Positions 1 through 5,691 of a stretch of 7,122 nucleotides of DNA are shown here, in pieces. How positions within the stretch are numbered: position 1 is the stretch's first letter; each line of letters begins with the position of its first letter. This stretch comes from DASYPQ01 sp041488095 (GTDB lineage Bacteria; Planctomycetota; UBA1135; GCA-002686595), in NCBI GenBank assembly GCA_041488095.1, contig JBGPOP010000076.1:1-7122 (forward strand), given 5' to 3'. The translations under genes were made by a program, and so were the position numbers. The notes beneath the pieces were generated by a model. It searched no databases. It was given only the letters and a program-made list of their open reading frames with translations, and was not told the origin of the DNA.

Positions 1-1
1 C

Positions 2-1117
2 AGCATCGCGACCAACCTCGTCCCCGGGGACACGAACGGATCCGGAGACATCAACGTACGCGATCGCAAGAGAGGCACGACCGAGCGAGTGAGCGTCGAC
101 TCGGGCGGGGCGCAGGGTAACGGCGGCAGCTACGCCCCCGCGATCTCCGCCGACGGCCGCTACGTGGCGTTCGATGGCTCCGCGACCAATCTCGTCCCCG
201 GGGACACGAACGGGTTCTCGGACGTCTTCCTTCGCGACCGTCAGAGCGGCACGACCGAGCGGGTGAGCATCTCTTCGGGCGGGGTACAGGGAAACGGCTA
301 CAGCTACTTCCCCTCGATTTCCGCGGATGGCCGCTACGTGGCGTTCGAGAGCTCAGCGACCAACCTCGTCGCCGGGGACACCAACGCGTTCGTTGACGTC
401 TTCGTCCGCGACCGGCTGAGCGGCACGACCGAGCGGGTGAGCATCTCCTCGGGCGGGGTACAGGGAAACGGCGGCAGCGACGCTCCCTCGATCTCCGCCG
501 ACAGCCGCTACGTCGCGTTCCAAAGCTACGCGAACAACCTCGTCCTCGGGGACACCAACGGATTCGTTGACGTCTTCGTCCGCGACCGCCAGAGCGGCAC
601 GACTGAGCGGGTGAGCGTCGACTCGTTCGGGGCGCAGGGGAACGACCACAGCTACGTTCCCTCGATCTCCGCCGACGACCTCTACGTGGCGTTCCATAGC
701 TACGCAACGAACCTCGTCCCAGGAGACACCAATGGGTTTGCCGACGTCTTCGTTCACAACCGCCTGAGCTTCTGGACCGAGCGGGCGAGCGTCTCTCCGG
801 CCGGGGTGCAGGGAAACGGCAACAGCTCCTATCCCTCGATCTCCGCCGACGGCCGGCACGTCGCGTTCGCGAGCACCGCGACCAACCTGGTCCCCGGGGA
901 TACGAACGGAGTCGAGGATGCCTTCATCCGCGACCGCTTGAACAGCACGACCGAGCGGGTGAGCGTCTCCTCGGCTGGAGCGCAGGGGAACGGTGACAGC
1001 GGCGACTACGGCCCATCCATCTCTACCGACGGCCGCTACGTGGCGTTCGAGAGTGCCGCGGCCTTCCTCGTCCCCGGGGACACGAACGGGGTCAAGGATG
1101 TCTTCATCCGCGACCGC
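2..1117 (+). repeat. In-frame 174-bp tandem repeats (58 aa) in gene A
   Basis: Units begin at the conserved GTG/GCG-AGC codons at 89, 263, 437, 611, 785 and 959. Each of the first five steps is exactly 174 bp; the last unit is two codons longer around its GDSGDYGP segment. A partial unit occupies 2-88. Conservation is high at the DNA level as well, for example in the stretches encoding SADGRYVAF and GDTNG. The units at 611-958 are the most diverged (ADDLYVAF, FVHNRLSFWTERAS). Confidence 0.92.
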
Positions 1118-1630
1118 GACGCGACCAGCTTCGCGAGCCTGTGCGATCCCAGCGTGGGCGGCGTGATCGCGTGCCCCTGCTCGAACCCGCCCAGCGGGGC
1201 CGGCCGCGGCTGCAACAACTCCGCCGCCACCGGAGGCGCGTCGCTCTTTGCAGCCGGTGTCGCCTATCTCTCGATGGACAGCCTGGTCTTCACGACGAGC
1301 GGGGAGAAGCCGGTGGCGTTGAGCATCGTGCTGCAGGGCAACGCGCTCCTCTCCTCGGGCCACGTCTACGGCCAGGGCGTGCGCTGCGCGGGCGGGACGC
1401 TCAAGCGGCTGTTCAACAAGATCGCTTCCGCCGGCAGCATCACCGCGCCCGACTTCGGCGCTGGCGATCCAACGGTTTCAGCGCGTTCGGCGGCGAGGGG
1501 CGACACGATCCTGGCCGGCCAGAGCCGCTGGTACCTCGTCTACTACCGCGACCCGACGGTGCTGGGTGGCTGCCCCGCGTCGAGCACGTTCAACACCACG
1601 CAGACGGGGCACGTGGCCTGGTCGCTCTAG
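2..1630 (+). CDS. Secreted PD40/TolB-like beta-propeller repeat protein, 5'-partial (gene A)
   Basis: The reading frame is already open at the first base of the window, so the true start lies upstream; 542 residues are visible before the TAG stop. The first ~372 residues are about 6.5 tandem copies of a 58-aa unit with the core ISADGRYVAFES, then NLVPGDTNG, DVFVRDR and GTTERVS. ISADGRYVAF matches the PD40 (WD40-like/TolB) blade motif, so each unit probably forms one blade of a beta-propeller or similar solenoid. The acidic DTNGxxD loop could bind a metal ion, which is inference. After the repeats (from position 1118) comes a unique ~170-aa domain with a cluster of cysteines (CDPS, ACPCS, GRGCNNS), then QGN, GVRCAGG, WYLVYYRDP and a final VAWSL. 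I recall this arrangement from C-terminal domains of many planctomycete secreted proteins. The start is missing, so export is inferred from paralogy with the gene at 5692, which has a signal peptide. The GTG at 89 is an internal Val codon. The ligand or substrate is unknown. Confidence 0.9.
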   Translation, partial: SIATNLVPGDTNGSGDINVRDRKRGTTERVSVDSGGAQGNGGSYAPAISADGRYVAFDGSATNLVPGDTNGFSDVFLRDRQSGTTERVSISSGGVQGNGYSYFPSISADGRYVAFESSATNLVAGDTNAFVDVFVRDRLSGTTERVSISSGGVQGNGGSDAPSISADSRYVAFQSYANNLVLGDTNGFVDVFVRDRQSGTTERVSVDSFGAQGNDHSYVPSISADDLYVAFHSYATNLVPGDTNGFADVFVHNRLSFWTERASVSPAGVQGNGNSSYPSISADGRHVAFASTATNLVPGDTNGVEDAFIRDRLNSTTERVSVSSAGAQGNGDSGDYGPSISTDGRYVAFESAAAFLVPGDTNGVKDVFIRDRDATSFASLCDPSVGGVIACPCSNPPSGAGRGCNNSAATGGASLFAAGVAYLSMDSLVFTTSGEKPVALSIVLQGNALLSSGHVYGQGVRCAGGTLKRLFNKIASAGSITAPDFGAGDPTVSARSAARGDTILAGQSRWYLVYYRDPTVLGGCPASSTFNTTQTGHVAWSL

Positions 1631-1748
1631 CCGTGAGCGGTGAGCCCGAAGTCGAGTAGGGCTGAATACGCAGAGAACCGATCATGAAGTGCGCGGATGT
1701 CCTCACCTCACATGGCCGCGGGTCTTCCGTCGGACAACTCCGAAATGC

Positions 1749-1769
1749 CCGTCACCTCCGTGGTGACGG
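1749..1769 (-). terminator. Stem-loop in the convergent gap, possible terminator of the sigma/kinase operon
   Basis: A perfect 8-bp stem, CCGTCACC (1749-1756) with GGTGACGG (1762-1769), closes a 5-nt loop. It begins 5 nt beyond the kinase stop codon at 1775-1777. On the minus strand it is followed only by a short GCATTTCGG rather than a strong U-run, so intrinsic termination is plausible but weak. The same structure lies downstream of gene A (stop at 1630) and could act in both directions. The rest of 1631-1774 holds nothing else I can support. Confidence 0.45.
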
Positions 1770-1774
1770 TGAGC

Positions 1775-4567
1775 TCAAGGGCTCGTGATGGCCCGGGCGG
1801 GGCGGAGGCCGAGGTCGTAGCTGCGGAACTCGGGCGAAAAAACGTCGCGGGACGCCGAGCGCGCGTAGATGGCGGTGGTGCCGAAGCAGCCGCCGCGGAC
1901 CATGCGGCGGCGAGGGCCCGGGACCTCTCGCTCACCATCTTCCTGCTTCACCGGTGATGAATAGCTGGCGTACGCATCACGACACCACTCCCACACGTTG
2001 CCGTGCATGTCATGAAGGCCCCAGGCGTTCGGCTCGAATCTTCCGATCGGAGCGTGGAGAACGAAGCCATCCGCGAAACCAGCCTCGTACTGCCAACTCG
2101 GGGAGTAGGCGTCCTTGCTTCCCTCATCGGCGATGTTGGCGTGACCGGCCAAGGTCGCGACCGTGTCGCCTGTGCACCAAGATGTGTGGGTCTTCGAACG
2201 GCATGCGTATTCCCATTGCGCCTCGGTAGGCAGGACGAGTGCCAGACGGGACACGATCTGGCTGCAGTCGAGCCAGCTCACCTGCTCGACCGGATGCAGC
2301 GCGGTGAACACCGTTCGCGCGTTCCTGCTGCCGACGGCGTAGTAGCTCGGATTGCTTCCGGTGAAGCGCATCCACTGGCCCTGTGTCATCTCGTACTTCG
2401 ACAGGAAGAATGGCGACAGCGTGATCTCGTGCACGGGCATCTCGCGGTCCGAGCATTGCGGGTCGTAGTTGGGTCCGGACGGGTCCGTGTTCTGCGCGCC
2501 CATCTTGAAAGTCCCGCCCGGAATCAGGACGAAGATGATCCCCGTTTCCTCCTTCAAGACCAGCTTCCCGTCGGGGCCACGCTCCGCCGGCTCGCCGATC
2601 TCCAGGTGCGCGAACTCCCACAGGCCTGAGTCGGGATCACGCCCGATCGGAAGCAAGCCGGGCTGGGGCGCGATCACGAGGCCGTCGTACATCGGACTCC
2701 GCGCGGTGTCCCGGATCGAGGCGATCGCTTCGGCCCAGCGCTTGAGAGCTTCGGGGCCGCTCACGCTCCGCTCCTCGATCGTCCGAGCGAAATCGAGGCG
2801 CCTCTCGACGCCCCAGCCGTGCTCTTTCGAGATCCCGGGCGAGAACAAGCCGGCCTTCGGATCGGAGAACGCCTGCAAGTCCGCGATGAGCTTCACGAGC
2901 TGCACGTGCCACCAACGGTCCTCGCCGTCGGCAAAGGCCCACTCGTGCCGGCTTGCGAGCTCAGTTGCGCCCGGGTGCGAGGCGCGCTGCCTGGCCTTCT
3001 CCTCCTCGCTCCAGGGGAGCGCGCGGGCTTCGAGCTCTGCGAGCTTCTGCTCGTGCTCGGCCAGGCCGGGCCTGGCCTTGATCCCGCGCGCGGGGTCGGC
3101 CGGACGCCCTTCGAGCAGCGCCCGGGCGTCGCGCAGCCACTCCTCATACTTCGCGATGTTTTCGGGATCGGCCGGCCAGAGCTGATCCGCGCGGTCGACG
3201 AGGTCCTGGAGGTTCTGGATCGCCGAGAGACTGAGCACGTCGTCGGCCTTCTGCGTCGCGACGTGCTCGTTCGCCTCGGCCTTGGCCTTGGCCGTAGCCA
3301 AGCTCACGTTCGTGGCCGACAGCTCCTTGTTCTTCTCGGCGACGGCCCTCCCCGCGGCGGTCTGCACGATCGAGACCCATGCGAGCCCCCCGATCGCGAT
3401 CACGATCGCCGCCGCGATCGCCAGAGCCAGGCGCGGTTCGCGCCGTGCCCAGCGCAGCACGCGGCCGTAGAGCGGGACAGGCCGCGCGGCGATCGGCCGG
3501 CCCGCGACGCACGCTTCGAGGTCGTCGGCCAGCGCCGACGCGCTGCGATAGCGCCGGCCTCGGTCGCGCTCCATCGCCGTGGCCGTGACCACGGCGAGAT
3601 CGCGCGACACGGAGGTGTTCAGCACCCGCACACCTGCCGGCGCGCCGGTGAGGATCGCGTGGTACAGAGCGGCCGGCGTGGGCGCGTCGAACGGACGTCG
3701 CAGGGCCAGGCATTCGTAGAGCGTCACGCCCAGCGCGTACACGTCGCTCTGCACGTCGGGCCGCGGGAGCTCCCCGCTCACGCTCTCGGGCGTGAGATAG
3801 GCCGGCGTGCCGGGGGCCTCGCCCGTGCTCGTCAGCGAGCGGCCGTCCGACACCTCCGCGATCGCCAGCCCGAAGTCGAGCAGCACGGGAGAGCCGTCGG
3901 GTGCGACGATGATGTTGGAAGGCTTGATGTCCCGGTGCAGGACGCCTTGCTCGTGGGCGGAGTGCAGCGCTCGCGCGACCTTGGAAAGCAGGCTCGCGAC
4001 GAGGAGGGCCGCCTCGCGCCCTCTCGCGCCGGTGGACGCGAGGCGCACGCAGCTCGCGCCTCCCGCGCGCGCGTCCCTGCGCGTATCGGCGATCGCGCGC
4101 GCCAGGGTCCGGCCTTCCACGTAGCGCATCGCGATCCAGGGGCGATCGTTTTCCACGCCGGCGCCGTAGATCGTCGCGATGCCCGAATGATCCAGGCGCG
4201 CCGCGAGCTCGGCCTCGCGGCGGAAGCGCGCGCGCGCCGACGGGCTCGACAGGAGCTCGGGCGGCAGCACCTTGAGCGCGACGCGGCGGTTGAGCGGCTC
4301 CTCGACCGCCTCGAGGACGACGCCCATCCCGCCGCGTCCCAGCTCGCGAATCACCCGGAACGGGCCGATGTGCTCCGGCAACGGTTCTGGGTCGGTCTCG
4401 ACCGTGGCGCGCTCCAGCGCGATCAATGCATCGAGCGCACTCTCGAGCTCGGGCGCGAGCGAGGGATGAAGCGCCGCGAAGGCCTTCGTATCGACAGCCT
4501 CGCCTCGTTGCCGACGCGCGAGGAAAAGCTCCACGGCTTCCTCGGCGGTGGCCGGGGTCTCGCTCAT
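1775..4567 (-). CDS. Membrane Ser/Thr protein kinase with C-terminal FGE-sulfatase-fold domain
   Basis: 930 aa. An N-terminal ~65-residue helical segment precedes a Hanks-type kinase domain (about 68-350). Its motifs are complete: Gly-loop GRGGMG (77-82), Lys99 in VALKV, probable helix-C Glu118, HRDIKPSN (211-218, Asp213), DFG (231-233), TPE in place of APE (to Glu261) and SDVYALG (274-280). It should therefore be an active kinase. A hydrophobic segment at about 380-401 is a single transmembrane helix. An Ala/Lys/Glu-rich probable coiled coil (403-460) and a helical linker follow. Residues ~675-927 form an FGE-sulfatase/SUMF1-like domain (IPGGTFKMG, EMTQGQW, HPVEQVSW, LPTEAQWEYACR, GLHDMHGNVWEW, RGG, final GLRPAR). 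The likely topology is a cytoplasmic kinase with an extracytoplasmic FGE-fold domain. Where FGE enzymes carry their two catalytic cysteines after RGG, this protein has Thr897 and Ala902, so formylglycine-generating activity is unlikely. The ATG overlaps the sigma stop codon as ATGA and has a good Shine-Dalgarno sequence. The open frame continues upstream of this start without a stop, but only as a GC-rich shadow of the sigma gene. Confidence 0.93.
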   Translation of the reverse strand: MSETPATAEEAVELFLARRQRGEAVDTKAFAALHPSLAPELESALDALIALERATVETDPEPLPEHIGPFRVIRELGRGGMGVVLEAVEEPLNRRVALKVLPPELLSSPSARARFRREAELAARLDHSGIATIYGAGVENDRPWIAMRYVEGRTLARAIADTRRDARAGGASCVRLASTGARGREAALLVASLLSKVARALHSAHEQGVLHRDIKPSNIIVAPDGSPVLLDFGLAIAEVSDGRSLTSTGEAPGTPAYLTPESVSGELPRPDVQSDVYALGVTLYECLALRRPFDAPTPAALYHAILTGAPAGVRVLNTSVSRDLAVVTATAMERDRGRRYRSASALADDLEACVAGRPIAARPVPLYGRVLRWARREPRLALAIAAAIVIAIGGLAWVSIVQTAAGRAVAEKNKELSATNVSLATAKAKAEANEHVATQKADDVLSLSAIQNLQDLVDRADQLWPADPENIAKYEEWLRDARALLEGRPADPARGIKARPGLAEHEQKLAELEARALPWSEEEKARQRASHPGATELASRHEWAFADGEDRWWHVQLVKLIADLQAFSDPKAGLFSPGISKEHGWGVERRLDFARTIEERSVSGPEALKRWAEAIASIRDTARSPMYDGLVIAPQPGLLPIGRDPDSGLWEFAHLEIGEPAERGPDGKLVLKEETGIIFVLIPGGTFKMGAQNTDPSGPNYDPQCSDREMPVHEITLSPFFLSKYEMTQGQWMRFTGSNPSYYAVGSRNARTVFTALHPVEQVSWLDCSQIVSRLALVLPTEAQWEYACRSKTHTSWCTGDTVATLAGHANIADEGSKDAYSPSWQYEAGFADGFVLHAPIGRFEPNAWGLHDMHGNVWEWCRDAYASYSSPVKQEDGEREVPGPRRRMVRGGCFGTTAIYARSASRDVFSPEFRSYDLGLRPARAITSP

Positions 4568-5199
4568 CCTGGCCCTCCCGTCTCCCCGGGCGCGAGGGAC
4601 TGCAGCGCCGGGCGCAGGCGCACGAGCGCGCGCACGAAGCGCTTGCTCGCCGCCGCCGGCTCGATCGCGAGCTCGGCCGCGGCCTCCTCGTTCGAGAGGC
4701 CCTCGAAGTGGCGCAGCGCCACGATCTCGCGGTCGACCTCGTCGAGCTCCTCGAGCGCCGCGAGGACGCGCGCGCGCACCTCTTCGCGCTGCACGGCCTG
4801 GGTCGGCGTCGTCGCGCTGGCGACGAAGGCGTCGGCGGCGTTGGCCGCGCTGACGCTCGGCCGGCTCTCGGGCGAGGGAGCTTCGCGCAGCGCATCGCGC
4901 ATGTGCGCCGCGAGGTGGCGGCGGTGCGCTCGCGCGAGCGTCTGGCCCGTCACGAGCCGCAGCCAGACGTGAATGGGCAGCGCGTCCTGCGCGCACCACT
5001 GCGGAAAACGACGCGCGACTTCCAGCCAGGACTCCTGCACGACGTCGGCCGGATCGAGACGGCGCCGCAGGCTCGCGTCGAGCCGCAGCTCCACCATGCG
5101 CACGAGGCGCGGTCGATGGGTTTCGAACAGCTCGGACAGCGCGCGTTCGTCGCCGAGGCGCGCACGAGACGCGAGGTCCACGGTGGGATCGGGATTCAT
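4564..5199 (-). CDS. ECF-like sigma-70 family RNA polymerase sigma factor (planctomycete type)
   Basis: 211 aa. The sigma-2 region covers about 16-97 and contains the core-binding signature LDPADVVQESW (48-58), followed by a Trp/Arg-rich stretch (HVWLRLVTGQTLARAHRRH) suited to -10 recognition and melting. An Ala/Ser/Pro-rich linker (~100-138) leads to sigma-4 (~143-200), with LDEVDREIVALRHFEGLS and the helix-turn-helix NEEAAAELAIEPAAASKRF. There is no sigma-1.1 or sigma-3, as expected for an ECF-type factor. The look is that of planctomycete sigma-70 subfamilies often found next to Ser/Thr kinases (ECF-STK groups); the exact subfamily cannot be assigned by eye. No classical anti-sigma gene is visible. 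The next gene is the kinase, which overlaps by 4 bp, so the kinase is the likely regulator. The ATG at 5199 starts just before the first helix and lacks a clear Shine-Dalgarno sequence. Confidence 0.92.
   Translation of the reverse strand: MNPDPTVDLASRARLGDERALSELFETHRPRLVRMVELRLDASLRRRLDPADVVQESWLEVARRFPQWCAQDALPIHVWLRLVTGQTLARAHRRHLAAHMRDALREAPSPESRPSVSAANAADAFVASATTPTQAVQREEVRARVLAALEELDEVDREIVALRHFEGLSNEEAAAELAIEPAAASKRFVRALVRLRPALQSLAPGETGGPG
4573..4579 (-). promoter_or_regulatory. Shine-Dalgarno sequence that fixes the kinase start
   Basis: Reading the minus strand, GGGAGGG is followed by CCAGG and then the ATG whose first base is at 4567. The spacing of 5-6 nt is normal. The site lies inside the 3' end of the sigma gene, and together with the 4-bp ATGA overlap it supports this start and translational coupling. 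Confidence 0.7.
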
Positions 5200-5214
5200 C
5201 CAGGGACAGGTCCG

Positions 5215-5220
5215 ATTCTA
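5215..5220 (-). promoter_or_regulatory. Possible -10 element of the sigma/kinase operon
   Basis: The minus strand reads TAGAAT (5 of 6 matches to TATAAT), 15 nt before the sigma ATG. No good -35 is found at 16-18 bp; the best is CTGTCG at 5238-5243, which matches only 3 of 6. If real, the transcript would have a very short leader, in keeping with the missing Shine-Dalgarno sequence. Promoters used by planctomycete ECF factors may not match this consensus, so the call is weak. Confidence 0.25.
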
Positions 5221-5231
5221 GTCCGCGCGCA

Positions 5232-5251
5232 CCCCGGCGACAGCGCCGGGG
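5232..5251. repeat. Perfect 8-bp inverted repeat upstream of the sigma gene
   Basis: CCCCGGCG (5232-5239) and CGCCGGGG (5244-5251) are perfect complements around a 4-nt ACAG centre. The element lies 32 bp upstream of the sigma start and would cover the spacer and -35 region of the putative promoter at 5215-5220. It may be an operator. It could also be a hairpin, but no U-run follows on either strand. All 8 pairs are G-C, so chance in such GC-rich DNA is possible. Confidence 0.45.
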
Positions 5252-5494
5252 CTGGAGGCGTCGGGCAGACCCTCGCCGGGAAGCTTCAGCGGAACCTGGC
5301 ACACTTCGCTGTCCTTGACCCTCGGGGAGGTCCAGTCGGCGCAGGGGGTTGCGACCGATCACGAGCGCCAGGCACGCCGGGGGATGCTGGACCGCTGACA
5401 GAGTGTTGGCGGAGAAGGACTTGGGGCGGATCGAGGCACAATCAAGGGGGCCAGATTCGCTTCAGCGAGCCCTCGCCCTTGACCGCCCGAGACC

Positions 5495-5525
5495 GCTCGA
5501 GAAGCCGTGTGCCACGGTCTCGAGC
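5495..5525 (+). other. Long imperfect stem-loop in the presumed leader of gene C
   Basis: GCTCGAGA (5495-5502) pairs with TCTCGAGC (5518-5525), and CCGTG (5505-5509) pairs with CACGG (5513-5517). This gives 13 pairs with a 2-nt AG bulge on the 5' side and a 3-nt TGC loop. No T-run follows, so it does not look like a standard intrinsic terminator. It lies about 167 nt before the gene C start and may be a leader RNA structure or a protein-binding site. It matches no riboswitch class that I recognise. Confidence 0.45.
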
Positions 5526-5659
5526 TGCGGCCAGGCCGGACTCGGCTCCGTCCCGGGTCGCATTCCAGGAATTCGTGTCTCGCCGGCGGCGAGCCGGGAG
5601 GTCGGAAGGACAGGCGGCTCGCGGGCACATCCGAGGCAGCGCCCCAAGGACCCGGAAGA

Positions 5660-5676
5660 CGGATGCCAGGCATCCG
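5660..5676. promoter_or_regulatory. Perfect 17-bp palindrome (candidate operator) before gene C
   Basis: CGGATGCCAGGCATCCG has two perfect 8-bp arms around a central A. It ends 4 nt before the GGAG Shine-Dalgarno sequence and 15 nt before the ATG of gene C. Near-perfect symmetry of this length is typical of binding sites for dimeric helix-turn-helix regulators. As RNA it could instead form a 6-7-bp hairpin just upstream of the ribosome site. No transcriptional regulator other than the sigma factor is encoded in the window, so the binding partner is unknown. Confidence 0.5.
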
Positions 5677-5680
5677 CGGT

Positions 5681-5684
5681 GGAG
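5681..5684 (+). promoter_or_regulatory. Shine-Dalgarno sequence of gene C
   Basis: GGAG is followed by 7 nt (AAGAGCG) and then the ATG at 5692. The spacing is normal, and the ATG opens directly into a signal peptide, which fixes this start. Confidence 0.65.
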
Positions 5685-5691
5685 AAGAGCG

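Larger units (their letters stand above)
5200..5691. other. Divergent intergenic control region between the sigma operon and gene C
   Basis: 492 bp separate the two divergent start codons. I see no convincing protein-coding gene here: the open frames lack family motifs and are the random kind expected at high GC. The region is rich in inverted repeats: 5232-5251, 5495-5525, 5579-5593 (CTCGCC, loop GGC, GGCGAG) and 5660-5676, plus smaller CCAGG-centred palindromes at 5528-5538 and 5562-5572. TTGACC occurs at 5315-5320 and 5479-5484, but neither has a matching -10, so no promoter for gene C is called. Bidirectional control and a long, structured leader for gene C are the likely content. Confidence 0.6.

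Noticed and set aside
89..91. GTG as a start codon for gene A
   Set aside because: The frame is open to the window edge, and the residues before it are the second half of another repeat unit, so the GTG is an internal Val codon.
2..1117. CRISPR-like or non-coding tandem repeat
   Set aside because: The period is 174 bp, keeps frame throughout, and encodes a conserved PD40-like unit without repeat-spacer structure.
353..1363. Long minus-strand open frame opposite gene A
   Set aside because: It is the antisense of the 174-bp repeats. At high GC the complementary frame stays open by codon bias; it has only a repetitive VAAVGGDRG-like pattern and no recognisable domain or start signal.
1684..1788. 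34-codon plus-strand frame in the convergent gap (ATG at 1684)
   Set aside because: It has no ribosome site or recognisable motif, and it runs across the stem-loop and into the kinase 3' end; it is probably a chance frame.
2819..4972. 717-codon plus-strand open frame across the kinase gene
   Set aside because: Its product is an Arg/Gly/Ala-rich shadow of the kinase coding strand. The minus-strand frame has all kinase and FGE-fold motifs, so this one is not a gene.
5291..5316. GGAACC followed 15 nt later by GTCC, resembling an ECF promoter
   Set aside because: The -10 half is poor (TCCTT), and GGAAC is frequent in this DNA, including inside the repeats. It is about 375 nt from the start codon of gene C.
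4568..5362. N-terminal extension of the kinase frame up to 5362
   Set aside because: The frame has no stop codon, but the extension is low-complexity Arg/Ala sequence overlapping the sigma gene. The ATG at 4567 has a Shine-Dalgarno sequence, an ATGA overlap with the sigma gene and a sensible protein start.
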